Positions 1 through 8,190 are shown, counted from the stretch's first letter. The stretch is 20,035 nt of DNA from DASUFH01 sp036274645 (GCA_036274645.1 DASUFH010000397.1:1-20035); one strand, 5' to 3'. Numbers and translations: made by a program. Notes: generated by a model from the letters alone, not told the origin.

Positions 1-1602
1 GATTCGAGCTCCCCTGGAAACGAGATAAAGGATCATCTCGTTGTCTCCTCGGGCGGCCGCCGCATGAAGCGGCGTGTAGGTCCGGGTGTGGGTGTGTTCG
101 ATCGACGTGTCGGCGCCGCCTTTTTCATCGGTGGCGTTTACATCGGCGTGGCAGTCTTCAACCAGGAACTTGACGGCAGGCAATCGACCGCCGGGAACCG
201 TAATGGCGTCGTTCCCGTGAAATCCGTCGCCGGCGGCAACCAGCAGGGGGGGAACGCCCTCGTTCGTGGCGATACTGGGATCGGCGCCGTGGGCCACGAG
301 CAGTTTCATGGCGTCGAGATCGCCCACTTCAGCGGCCCGCCAGAAGGTGGTTGCGCCTGAGGGATCGACCCCTTCCAGTTCGAATCCGTATCCGGTGTAC
401 CAGAGCTGGCGCAAAAGCCTGGCGTTGGGATCGGCGCCGTGTTCGAGCAGCGCTTTCATCAAGTCCAGGTAGCCGGTACGTTCCTGTTTGGTGCTGGGCT
501 GAGGGTAGAAGGATTTTGGCGCCCATTGCACATCGACGGTACGGTAGAGCGGCGTGGCGCCGGCGGCGCTGGCGATTTTCGGATCTCCACCCTTCTCGAG
601 GAGTTCCATCGCCAGGTCGAAATGGCCGTTGATGACCGCCATCAGCAGGGGTGTGGTTCCGTCCCCGCCCACCTGATTGATTTTCGCGCCTTTTCCCAGA
701 AGCGCGCGTACCGCCTCGACGTGGCCCTGCCGGGTCGCATAGAGCAGCGGCGTCAGGCCTCCCTGGTTTTCCGTGATCACGCGAGCCGCCGCATTGCCGG
801 GCTGCACTGACTCCTCGGTGATTTCATCCGGATTGGCCGGCGCGGCCGGTTGAGCCGGCGGCGCGGCCGGTGTGGCGGCCTGACCCGGGGCGTTTCCACG
901 CGGGCCGGTTGTGCCCCTTGCGCCGCGCTGCCCGGGGCCTCCGCGCGCCGCGCCGCGCGGTCCGGCGCCTCCGCGGCCGGGCGCGCCTCCTCGCGGCGCC
1001 GCGCCACCGCCGGGAGAGCGTGTCCTGGTGGACGCCCCAATGTCGGCGCCGTGATCCACCAGGACGTCGATCGCTTCAGGATGATTGAACGCCGCCGCAA
1101 ACATCAGCGGCGTCTGTCCGTAGGTTGTTTCCTTCGCGTTGACATCGGCGCCGCGCGCGATGAGTGTCCTGATCGTTTCCACACTTCCCGCGGAAGCGGC
1201 TTCCATGAGCGGGGTCAGGCCGACGATGGCCGGCGCGTCCGGATTGGCGCCGGCTTTGATCAGGATCTCGACCATGCGCGCATTGCCCGCCTGGGCGGCC
1301 AGCCATACCGGAGTGATGCCCCCGTTTCGCGTGGCGGCCTGGACGTCCGCGCCGGCGGCAATCAGGCTTTGCGCCAGTTCCACGTCCTCGCGCGACGCCG
1401 CCCAGTGCAGCGCTGTCATCCCGTCACCCTGGGCTGAATTCACGTCCACCGACTGTTTCAGAAGATTCCGCGCCGCGACGCCATCGCCGCGCATGACCGC
1501 ATCAGGCAGACGCGTGTCATCCGGCGCCGCCAGAATAAGCGCCGACATCGATAGCGCGATTGCGCTTCCCAGAAATTCCCGATTGAAGAACCTGCGTGTC
1601 AT
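1..1602 (-). CDS. Exported ankyrin-repeat protein (partial, C-terminus beyond window)
   Basis: The frame stays open from ATG 1602 to the window edge (534 codons), so the C-terminus is missing. GGAG sits 5 nt before the ATG. Residues 1-27 look like an export signal: twin arginines in TRRFF, then a hydrophobic stretch around 11-26. Ankyrin repeats fill about 30-190 and 280 to the end, with hallmark TALHWAA (63-69), TPLMFAA (164-170), TPLLYAT (284-290) and repeated GADVN/GADPN turns. A Gly/Arg/Pro/Ala-rich linker at about 198-258 splits the two blocks. Ankyrin repeats mediate protein-protein contacts, so a periplasmic scaffold or partner for the two upstream gene products is a reasonable inference; no enzymatic motif is seen. 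It is the third gene of the DUF1592-DUF1552 operon, 19 bp after the DUF1552 stop. Confidence 0.9.
   Translation of the reverse strand, partial: MTRRFFNREFLGSAIALSMSALILAAPDDTRLPDAVMRGDGVAARNLLKQSVDVNSAQGDGMTALHWAASREDVELAQSLIAAGADVQAATRNGGITPVWLAAQAGNARMVEILIKAGANPDAPAIVGLTPLMEAASAGSVETIRTLIARGADVNAKETTYGQTPLMFAAAFNHPEAIDVLVDHGADIGASTRTRSPGGGAAPRGGAPGRGGAGPRGAARGGPGQRGARGTTGPRGNAPGQAATPAAPPAQPAAPANPDEITEESVQPGNAAARVITENQGGLTPLLYATRQGHVEAVRALLGKGAKINQVGGDGTTPLLMAVINGHFDLAMELLEKGGDPKIASAAGATPLYRTVDVQWAPKSFYPQPSTKQERTGYLDLMKALLEHGADPNARLLRQLWYTGYGFELEGVDPSGATTFWRAAEVGDLDAMKLLVAHGADPSIATNEGVPPLLVAAGDGFHGNDAITVPGGRLPAVKFLVEDCHADVNATDEKGGADTSIEHTHTRTYTPLHAAAARGDNEMILYLVSRGARI
829..1011 (-). other. 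Low-complexity Gly/Arg/Pro/Ala linker region in the ankyrin gene
   Basis: This very GC-rich stretch encodes about residues 198-258 of the ankyrin protein. The first part is Gly/Arg-rich with partial Gly-X-Y character (for example GPRGAARGGPGQRGARG); the second is an Ala/Pro-rich spacer. It interrupts the repeat array between two ankyrin blocks and is probably disordered. It is coding sequence, not an independent DNA repeat. Confidence 0.75.
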
Positions 1603-1621
1603 GTCTTCTCCGCGCCTCAAA

Positions 1622-2983
1622 TCAGATTGCGAGTTCACCGTTGCTGTCGCCGAAACTTTCGACATCGGTCATCCCGATGCGATGCAGTACGGACACAAAC
1701 GCGTTGGCCATGGGCGTCCCATCAGGAGCGATCACATGAAGGTTTCCCTTGATCGACCCACCGGCGTGGCCGACGAGGAACAGCGGGCAGCGCTTGTGAT
1801 TATGGATGTTGGAGTTGCCCATGGGCGATCCGTACATCACGAGCGAATTATCCAGCAGTGTTCCCTCGCCGTCGGGCATGCTCTTCAGCTTTTCGATGAA
1901 GTACGGAATCATGCTGACGTGGTAGGTGTTGATCCTGGCGAAATCGAGAATCTTTCTTTCGTCCTCTCCGTGATGGGACTGCAGGTGGAATCCCGTCTTG
2001 ACTCCGCTTTCCGGATAGGCCCGGCCCGTCGCGTCGCGCGACAGTTTGAATGAAGACACGCGGGTGATGTCCGACGCGAACGCCAGCGCCTGCAGGTCGA
2101 ACATGATCTGGATGTGTTCTTCAAACGAGTCCGGCACGCCGACCGGCGTTCGCGGCAGCTGGTCCGGATCGGTTTTGGCGTTGTGCGCTTCGATGCGCTG
2201 AATACGCCGTTCCACTTCGCGAACGTCATCGAGGTACTGGTCGATGCGTCCCCGGTCCGTCGGGCCCAGATTATTCTTCAGCCGCGCGACCTCGTCGGTA
2301 ATCCAGTCGAGAATGCTGCGGTCGGTTTGAAGTCGCCGGGCGCGCTGTGCGGGAGTGCCCGCGCCGCCGAACAGCTGGTCGAACACTGTGCGCGGGTCGC
2401 GGATCATGGGCAGCGGTTTGGTCGGGGAAGCCCAGCTGATCGGCCCCATATAGACGCACGCATAGCCGTAGTGGCATCCCCCGGTGTCATCGTTCTCGAT
2501 GGCCAGCTGAATTGAGGGCAGTGGCGTGTCCTGGCCGGCGCGATTGGCGTACAGCTGGTCGATCGATATGCCCGCGAAGATATCGGACCCCAGGGTCTGT
2601 TTCGGCTTGGCCTGGGTCAGATAGACCGCCGAACAACGATTGTGGTCGCCGCCGACTTCGTTATCCGAAAACGCTTCCGCCAGACGGCAGTCGGTGTTGC
2701 TGATGATCGTCACGTGCTGCCGGTAGGGTTCGAGCGGCAGCATGCTGGTCGGAGACAGGTCGAAATCACGTCCCCCCTGCGCCGGCGCCCACAGGTTTCT
2801 GGTCATCCCGAAGCGAGTGGCGCCCGCGGACCCATGAACAATTTCGAGGCAGGCCAGGCGAATTCCGGGTTTGGCCGCCCGCGTCATGGCCGGTGTCATG
2901 GCTTCCAGGGTCGGCAGGGCGACGATCGCGCCCATGCTTCGCAACGCGGCGCGGCGTGAAATGTTCTTCTTCGCGATGAACAT
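1622..2983 (-). CDS. DUF1552 domain-containing exported protein
   Basis: This 453-aa protein matches the DUF1552 family in overall sequence and length. That family is typical of Acidobacteriota, Planctomycetes and Verrucomicrobia and its biochemical role is unknown. The N-terminus (MFIAKKNISRRAALRSMG, then a hydrophobic VALPTLEA) is a twin-arginine (Tat)-type signal, so the protein is probably folded before export. AGGAG lies about 8 nt before the ATG. The start is 18 bp after the DUF1592 stop, and the ankyrin gene follows after 19 bp, so all three are probably co-transcribed. DUF1552 genes usually lie beside DUF1592 genes, as here. No catalytic motif can be named from sequence alone. Confidence 0.92.
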   Translation of the reverse strand: MFIAKKNISRRAALRSMGAIVALPTLEAMTPAMTRAAKPGIRLACLEIVHGSAGATRFGMTRNLWAPAQGGRDFDLSPTSMLPLEPYRQHVTIISNTDCRLAEAFSDNEVGGDHNRCSAVYLTQAKPKQTLGSDIFAGISIDQLYANRAGQDTPLPSIQLAIENDDTGGCHYGYACVYMGPISWASPTKPLPMIRDPRTVFDQLFGGAGTPAQRARRLQTDRSILDWITDEVARLKNNLGPTDRGRIDQYLDDVREVERRIQRIEAHNAKTDPDQLPRTPVGVPDSFEEHIQIMFDLQALAFASDITRVSSFKLSRDATGRAYPESGVKTGFHLQSHHGEDERKILDFARINTYHVSMIPYFIEKLKSMPDGEGTLLDNSLVMYGSPMGNSNIHNHKRCPLFLVGHAGGSIKGNLHVIAPDGTPMANAFVSVLHRIGMTDVESFGDSNGELAI

Positions 2984-3001
2984 GTCGGCGTCTCCTATTC
3001 G

Positions 3002-5392
3002 TTATTCGGCCCGACTCATCTGAAAGGGCGCGCTCTTAACGATTCCCAGAACGAACGCGGAAAAACGGTTGTCCCCGGCGGCGGCTTCGCGGGTGATGCG
3101 GCGGATTGCCGGCATGTCGGTGTACTCCACCCGCCGTCCGAGGGCGTAGGTCATCAGATTCTGCGTAAATGTACTGACGAAAGCCTCCGAGTATTGCAGC
3201 ACCGCGCGCCGGAGGCTGTCCGGCCCATCCAGGGGCGTTCCGTCGAACAACACCGTCCTCGCGTCCACCGGCGCTCCCGAATCCTTGATGCGCCACGAGC
3301 CCGTGACGTCGAAATTCTCAAGAGCCAGGCCGATCGGATCGATCATCCGATGGCAGGAATTGCACGCGGCGTTGGCGCGATGGGTCTCCATCCTTTCGCG
3401 CACGGTGAGCGTGCGGCCGTCCTGCACCGGCCTGGTCGCTTCGAGCATCGGCACGTTGGGCGGTGGCGGCGGCGGCGGCGTTCCGAGCAGCGTTTCCATG
3501 ATCCACTTTCCGCGGACCACCGGGGATGTCCGGTCCGCGTGCGACGTCATGGTCAGGATGGCGCCTTTCCCGAGAAGCCCTTTCCGATAATCTTCAGCAA
3601 CCTCGACGCGGCGGAATCGATTACCCAGCACGCCGGGAATCCTGTAATGGGCCGCCAGACGTTCGTTCACAAAGGTGTAGTCCGCTGTCAGCAGGGTCAG
3701 CAGGCTGCGGTCTTCCCGGACCACGCTGTCGAACAGCAGTTCCACTTCACGCTTCATCGCCTGCGCCAGAGTGCGATCGAAGTTCGGGAAGAGCAGGGCG
3801 TCGGGAACCATCGTTTCGATGTCGGACAGCCGTAGCCAGGCTACCGCAAATCGTGTGGCGAGGGACTCCGATCTCGGGTCGGTCAACATGCGGCGGGTCT
3901 GCCGCTCGAGTTCGGCGGGATCATGGAGCCTGCCTGCCGCCGCAACCGCGATCAACTCGTCGTCCGGCGCCGCTGCCCAGATGAAGTACGACATGCGTGA
4001 AGCCAGTTCCAGGTCCGCGATGCGATAGTTCTCTCCCGCCTTCACGCTCGTGGGACGCGTCTCCATGCGGAACACGAAGCCGGGGCTCGCAAGCAGCGCC
4101 TCGAGCGCGGTTCGAATTCCGGACTCGAATCCGCCGTCTGTTCGACCCATTTCAAAGAAACCCATCAGGGCATCGGTATCTCTGCCGGTGACCGGCCGCC
4201 GGTAGGCGCCTCGAGCCAGACGGCCCAGGATTTCTCGGGCGCAGGTTCCTTCCTCCGCCGCCGGCGCCCCTTCGGCCGGATGACAGCTGAAGATCCTGCG
4301 GCGGGCGGCGGTGTCCGATATGCCCGTCACCGTGTGGGGGCCCGTAATGTACAGGTCCTGCAGATGGGGCATCTGCGCAATCTGCGAAGCGCCGATCGCG
4401 TCCGCCAGTGTGTATTCGATCGGGGCCACCAGGTCGTCGGCCAGCCCGGAGAACTTCTGGATGAAGGCGGCGGAAACGCGGTGGGATCCGGCTTTGACGG
4501 CAATGCGGTCCGTTTTCAGACTCAGACCGGTCGAGGCTTCGGACATGTTGCTGTTGATGTTCAGGACGGCCACGCGCGCGCCGTCGATGGAGATTTCCAT
4601 CTGTTCGCCGTTTGCGCGCCGCCCGATGAGTCCACCGTTGGTGGCGGACTGAAACTTCACCGTGAAAACGTACTCGCCGTCCGCGGGGAAGTTGTGAATG
4701 ACGGAAACGCCGCCGCGCGTTCCGAACGGCGCGCCCTCGACCTGCCGCAACTGGTTGGTCGTGCTCGACACTGAGTACGTGGCCGACGTCGGACCTGCGC
4801 CGGCGTCTCCAATCGCTTCCTGCGCGACGCGATGAGCCGCGCGAATATAGCCTTCCAGGATCGCCGGCGAAAAAGACTGCGCATCGGCGATGTTGTCGAA
4901 TCCGTCGCTCAGGCTGTCGGGCGGCAGGAGCGCGCTGACATCGACATCGAGATTCAACAGGTCTCGGACCGAGCGGGTGTATTCAGTCTGACTGAGACGT
5001 TGAAACGATCGCCTGCCGGGATTTGGCGTCGCTGCCGCCGCCCGGTCCACGGCTTCTTCGAGTGACGTCGCAAACTGTCTGATGGTTTCCGCCGCCGGCC
5101 GCTTTGCGCCGGCCGGCGGCATTATGCCGGCGCGAAGCTTCCGGATCATCTTTTCCGCCAGCGCGGCGTTACGGTCGACATGGGCGAAGTCCAGGGCGGT
5201 CAGGCTCATTCCCCCGGACCGGGTCTTGTCGTTGTGACAGCCCGAACAGTATTCACCCGCCAGCGCGGTCTGGGCTTCCGGTGTCAAGACGGCCGGTGAA
5301 ACCGGAGTCAACCCCGATTGGGCGAGGTTGCTGCCGGCGGCAAACAGTCCCAGGAGCATGGCGCTGGTAATCGCTGCGGCGCGTGACTTCAT
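3002..5392 (-). CDS. DUF1592-family multidomain protein with c-type heme motifs
   Basis: I chose the ATG at 5392 (796 aa): it has GGGAG 5 nt upstream and starts a clean Sec signal (MKSRAAAITSAMLLGLFAAG). The reading frame stays open 21 codons further upstream. The domain order matches the planctomycete-type family: a cytochrome-like segment with CSGCH at 49-53, then DUF1587 (RRSFQRLSQTEYTRSVRDLL), a beta-rich insert, DUF1595 (REILGRLARGAYRRPV), DUF1592, DUF1588 with a Pro7 run and a second CxxCH motif (CNSCH), and a C-terminal DUF1585. The CxxCH motifs suggest covalent c-heme in the periplasm, hence electron transfer, but the substrate is unknown. It is the first gene of the operon with DUF1552 and ankyrin. 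Confidence 0.93.
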   Translation of the reverse strand: MKSRAAAITSAMLLGLFAAGSNLAQSGLTPVSPAVLTPEAQTALAGEYCSGCHNDKTRSGGMSLTALDFAHVDRNAALAEKMIRKLRAGIMPPAGAKRPAAETIRQFATSLEEAVDRAAAATPNPGRRSFQRLSQTEYTRSVRDLLNLDVDVSALLPPDSLSDGFDNIADAQSFSPAILEGYIRAAHRVAQEAIGDAGAGPTSATYSVSSTTNQLRQVEGAPFGTRGGVSVIHNFPADGEYVFTVKFQSATNGGLIGRRANGEQMEISIDGARVAVLNINSNMSEASTGLSLKTDRIAVKAGSHRVSAAFIQKFSGLADDLVAPIEYTLADAIGASQIAQMPHLQDLYITGPHTVTGISDTAARRRIFSCHPAEGAPAAEEGTCAREILGRLARGAYRRPVTGRDTDALMGFFEMGRTDGGFESGIRTALEALLASPGFVFRMETRPTSVKAGENYRIADLELASRMSYFIWAAAPDDELIAVAAAGRLHDPAELERQTRRMLTDPRSESLATRFAVAWLRLSDIETMVPDALLFPNFDRTLAQAMKREVELLFDSVVREDRSLLTLLTADYTFVNERLAAHYRIPGVLGNRFRRVEVAEDYRKGLLGKGAILTMTSHADRTSPVVRGKWIMETLLGTPPPPPPPNVPMLEATRPVQDGRTLTVRERMETHRANAACNSCHRMIDPIGLALENFDVTGSWRIKDSGAPVDARTVLFDGTPLDGPDSLRRAVLQYSEAFVSTFTQNLMTYALGRRVEYTDMPAIRRITREAAAGDNRFSAFVLGIVKSAPFQMSRAE

Positions 5393-5675
5393 TCCGTCTC
5401 CCAACCTCAAGAAACAATTGGGGGTAAATCTGTCACTGTGAGACATCGAAGGCAAGGGAATTCTGGCAGTTTCCCGTTGGAGTTTCCGTCGAATTTTCTG
5501 CGGTTTTTCGGGATGTCCAGGTGGGCTTTCGGGGATCGGAAGAGAGCCTGTAGCTGGAAACGGTAAGGCCGGCTGCCTGCCAATCTTGAGACGGGTTCAG
5601 TCAGTCGGCCGGCGCGCCCTTTGCGACAGTGAGAATTGCTCCCCCCGGGCGCCGCCGGCCGTCGTTCCAGCGTAT
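5393..5675. other. Intergenic region upstream of the DUF1592 operon
   Basis: This 283-bp gap holds the leader of the minus-strand DUF1592 operon and the region after the leucine-zipper gene. I find no convincing ORF. A 15-bp imperfect inverted repeat, TGTCACTGTGAGACA, lies at 5431-5445, about 40 bp before the DUF1592 start. GACAGTGAG occurs at 5625-5633 and its exact reverse complement at 5924-5932. No strong terminator with a T-run is visible. Confidence 0.4.
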
Positions 5676-5882
5676 CTAGTTCAGCATTTCGCTAGAAGGA
5701 TTGCTTGAACGCCGTTCCCGGTTCGCGGCGAATTCAGAGCTGCCCTGATAAACCCGAAGGCTCTCGTTTTCGAATTCGAGTTCCGCGATTCGGCTCTTCA
5801 GGGCCTCGATCCGGGCTTCAAGGTATTCGTACATCTGCTCGGTGTTGCGGTTGTCGAAGTCATACGCTGTGTTGCGGCTCAT
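5676..5882 (-). CDS. 68-aa leucine-zipper (coiled-coil) protein of unknown function
   Basis: A strong SD (AGGAGGAG) lies about 10 nt before ATG 5882, supporting a real gene. The protein is acidic at the N-terminus and Ser/Arg-rich at the C-terminus. Residues 21-42 form a regular heptad: Leu21, Leu28, Leu35 and Leu42 at the d positions, with Ile25, Ile32 and Asn39 at the a positions. This is the pattern of a parallel two-stranded coiled coil, with an Asn at an a position as in GCN4. There is no signal peptide, membrane segment or obvious DNA-binding basic region before the zipper, so a cytoplasmic homodimer or adaptor is inferred. I do not recognise a named family. It stands alone, with gaps of more than 200 bp on both sides. 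Confidence 0.82.
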   Translation of the reverse strand: MSRNTAYDFDNRNTEQMYEYLEARIEALKSRIAELEFENESLRVYQGSSEFAANRERRSSNPSSEMLN

Positions 5883-6098
5883 GGATTCTGTTCTCCTCCT
5901 AACAATCGTTCTTGTTTCAAACGCTCACTGTCACAGCAAGACTGAGGTCAAGCCAGCCAACGCGGAATCGGCCGAAGGTCCCTGCGGACATGGCTCCTAG
6001 GCGCCCATCCGCAAGTTATTAAATTCAGATTAATTAAGACGGCAAATCGTTACGGGTCGCCGTAAGGCGCCGTTTGCGCCCAAGCGCGTGCCCGAGGA
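5883..6098. other. Intergenic region upstream of the leucine-zipper gene
   Basis: This 216-bp gap lies between the DUF2993-like gene and the leucine-zipper gene, both on the minus strand. It contains an AT-rich patch at about 6015-6040 (TTATTAAATTCAGATTAATT), conspicuous in this GC-rich DNA and possibly an upstream promoter region. GTGACA on the minus strand at about 5930-5935 resembles a -35 hexamer, but the -10 is unclear. A GGCGC/GCGCC stem at about 6065-6080 follows the upstream gene but lacks a T-run, so it is at best a weak terminator. Confidence 0.35.
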
Positions 6099-6710
6099 TT
6101 AGTAGAGAATGTGCGCCTTTTTCGGCTCGATCGTGAGGCGCTCAATGCCCCACGGCAGGTCGAACGGCTCTTTGAGGTCCGCGTACGGATACCTGGGTTT
6201 GACGTATTTGGTGAAGAGCGTTTCAACGAGGACTTTGGGAACGGGAATGCCGTCGACACGGACTTCGTCCAGTTCGAAGCGGCCGCGACGCTCGGCGCCA
6301 GAGAGCTTGCCTTTGACGAAAAGACTGTGACGTCCGCCGACAAGGGCGTCGACCAGCGCGGCTCCGGTTGGCTCGGCAATGTTCAGTTCGGCGTCTGCTC
6401 CAACGGCGCCTGCGGTCAATTGCACCTTGAAGGCTTCGACCTGCACCGGGATCTGCTCCCGAAGCGAGTGCATGACGTAGGACGCCAGTTCCGATTCCGA
6501 TACCTGGATTTCTTCAGTCGGCCGCGGGTCGGCGCCGGCGGTGGTTTCTTCCGACTTCTTCTTTAACGTGTCGATCTTGGATTGAAGCGCGTCGGCTGCG
6601 CCGACCGAGATCCCGGCTCCTGCGGACTGTTTCTTTTGCGGCGCCCTCGCGGCGGTCAGGATGGCCAGGGCGGCGATCAAAACTCCGATTGTGATGAGAG
6701 CCTTGCGCAT
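6099..6710 (-). CDS. Membrane-anchored DUF2993/LmeA-like protein
   Basis: This 203-aa protein has an N-terminal hydrophobic segment at about 4-22 (signal anchor or signal peptide), then a charged, possibly helical linker at about 40-60. Residues 68-200 look like the DUF2993/LmeA family: VSESELASYVMHSLREQ, beta-strand-like alternation, VDGIPVPKVLVETLFTKYV and a C-terminal LTIEPKKAHILY. The family is thought to be related to lipid-binding TULIP-like folds, so a role at the outer face of the inner membrane is inferred, with moderate certainty. It starts 7 bp after the lepB stop and ends the TPR-rnc-lepB operon. The SD is weak, consistent with coupling to lepB. Confidence 0.72.
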   Translation of the reverse strand: MRKALITIGVLIAALAILTAARAPQKKQSAGAGISVGAADALQSKIDTLKKKSEETTAGADPRPTEEIQVSESELASYVMHSLREQIPVQVEAFKVQLTAGAVGADAELNIAEPTGAALVDALVGGRHSLFVKGKLSGAERRGRFELDEVRVDGIPVPKVLVETLFTKYVKPRYPYADLKEPFDLPWGIERLTIEPKKAHILY

Positions 6711-6717
6711 GTCGTTT

Positions 6718-7476
6718 TCACCGGATCAGCTTGAATGTCCGATCCCACCGGGTCTTGGTGGGGAAATTCCGCAACAGTTCGAACAGCTCTCCAAGTTTCC
6801 CGCCCGCGGATGGTTGGGGAAATTCATCGGACTCGGACGCATATGACCAGTAAATCATCAGCGGCTTTCCCACGATGTTTTCCCGGGGCACAAATCCCCA
6901 GTAACGGCTGTCGAGACTGTTGTCCCGGTTGTCGCCCATGGCGAAATAGCTTCGGGGCGGAACCCGGATGGAATCCCCATCAACATATTTCTCGAACCAC
7001 CTTGGGTCGCCTTCGCCGTAAAAGACATCGTTGCGGTTCTGGAGCGGAAGATTGTCCCGCTGCGGCTCTGCGTAGACGGCGCCCCTGTGGACCACGTGAT
7101 AACGTTCGTCCGGAATCAACTCGTCATTCACGTACACCTTCTTGTCGACGATCTTGACCCGGTCGCCCGGAAGTCCGATAACCCGCTTGACGAAGTGTTT
7201 GGTCAGGTCCTTGGGATATTTGAACACGATGATGTCACCGCGCTGAATTTCCCGGAACGGGAGGACGGCGTCGAACACCGATCCTTCCGCGCCGAACGCA
7301 AACTTGTTCACCAGCAGATGATCCCCTACGAGCAGGTTGTCTTCCATTGATGGCGTCGGGATCTTAAACGCCTGGACAATAAAGGTGGTTCCGAAAAGCG
7401 CGAGGATTACCGTGATGGCCAGAGACTCGAAATACTCGCGGGCCGTCGATTTTTTGAACGTGGTCGCTTCGGTCAT
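6718..7476 (-). CDS. lepB: Signal peptidase I
   Basis: Signal peptidase I removes Sec and Tat signal peptides at the periplasmic face of the inner membrane. The 252-aa protein has one N-terminal membrane segment at about 18-37, then the catalytic Ser43 in PTPSMEDNLL. The general base Lys97 is in VKRVIGLPGD, and box E (GDNRDNSLDSRYWG) is at 181-194. All S26-family hallmarks are intact. The start lies 6 bp after the rnc stop, so rnc and lepB are probably translated from one message. Many envelope proteins in this window have signals it could process. Confidence 0.96.
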   Translation of the reverse strand: MTEATTFKKSTAREYFESLAITVILALFGTTFIVQAFKIPTPSMEDNLLVGDHLLVNKFAFGAEGSVFDAVLPFREIQRGDIIVFKYPKDLTKHFVKRVIGLPGDRVKIVDKKVYVNDELIPDERYHVVHRGAVYAEPQRDNLPLQNRNDVFYGEGDPRWFEKYVDGDSIRVPPRSYFAMGDNRDNSLDSRYWGFVPRENIVGKPLMIYWSYASESDEFPQPSAGGKLGELFELLRNFPTKTRWDRTFKLIR

Positions 7477-7482
7477 TGAACG

Positions 7483-8190
7483 TCAACCCACTTCCTGTCT
7501 GTTAAGTGTTTCCAATGCTTCTCTTGCGGCCGCCTGTTCCGCCGCCTTTTTCGTCAGTCCGACCCCGCAGACAGGTGGTCCATCCGCAATTCGGATCTCC
7601 ACGGTGAACAGCTTCTGGTGGTCGGGTCCGGTCTCTCCGGCAACGGTATAGCGGGCCCGGCCCAACCCCTTAGACTGAAGAGCTTCCTGAAGGGCAGTCT
7701 TGAAATCGAGAATTTCCGCTTCGCCGACACCCACTTCGCGGATCTGTGGCTCGAAGAACCGTTCCACCATCCGCAGCGCCGGTTCCATGCCGCCATCCCG
7801 GTACAATGCGCCCAGGACGGCTTCAAAAGCATTAACCAGCAGGGCCGGCTTGGAGCGTCCGCCGGTCTTTTCCTCTCCCTTGCCGAGCAGAAGAAAATCC
7901 CCAAGATGAATGCGTTCCGCGTACTTTACGAGGTTTGCCGCGCTGACAAAAAAACCTTTCAGTTTGGACAGTTGGCCTTCGTTCAGCGTCGGATACGTCC
8001 GGCACAACAGGTCGCTGACCAGAAATCCCAGGATGGCGTCTCCCAGAAACTCCAACTGTTCGTTGTCATCATCGAGATTTCGTTCGTGCGCGTAGGAACG
8101 GTGAACGAGCGCCTTTTCAAGCAGATTCGGATCCGAAAAACGGTAGCCGAGCTCCAGTTCGAGTCGATCGGCGCGCTCCATGGTGTTCAT
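7483..8190 (-). CDS. rnc: Ribonuclease III
   Basis: RNase III cuts double-stranded RNA in rRNA and mRNA processing. The 235-aa protein has an N-terminal endonuclease domain with the signature NEQLEFLGDAILG (Glu44, Glu47 and Asp51 as metal and active-site positions) and a C-terminal dsRNA-binding domain at about 160-230 ending in KKAAEQAAAREALETL. The start is the ATG at 8190, which shares its A with the upstream TGA (TGATG overlap), implying translational coupling. A TTG at 8193 and an ATG at 8181 are alternatives. The second catalytic pair, DxxE in E. coli (Asp114/Glu117), reads Asn120-Ala-Phe-Glu123 here, so the first Asp is Asn. Confidence 0.96.
   Translation of the reverse strand: MNTMERADRLELELGYRFSDPNLLEKALVHRSYAHERNLDDDNEQLEFLGDAILGFLVSDLLCRTYPTLNEGQLSKLKGFFVSAANLVKYAERIHLGDFLLLGKGEEKTGGRSKPALLVNAFEAVLGALYRDGGMEPALRMVERFFEPQIREVGVGEAEILDFKTALQEALQSKGLGRARYTVAGETGPDHQKLFTVEIRIADGPPVCGVGLTKKAAEQAAAREALETLNRQEVG

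Noticed and set aside
829..1011. Possible DNA repeat or CRISPR-like array in the GC-rich stretch
   Set aside because: There is no constant repeat unit or spacer pattern; the repetitiveness comes from Gly/Arg/Pro/Ala codons in the ankyrin gene.
1139..2053. 304-codon plus-strand open frame opposite the ankyrin and DUF1552 genes
   Set aside because: It lies antisense to two well-supported genes, spans their junction, and its translation is low-complexity and matches no family I recognise; typical of GC-rich DNA.
5917..5991. 24-aa minus-strand mini-ORF (MSAGTFGRF...) upstream of the leucine-zipper gene
   Set aside because: A GGAG is present but only 2 nt from the ATG, too close for normal initiation, and there is no other support for a leader peptide.
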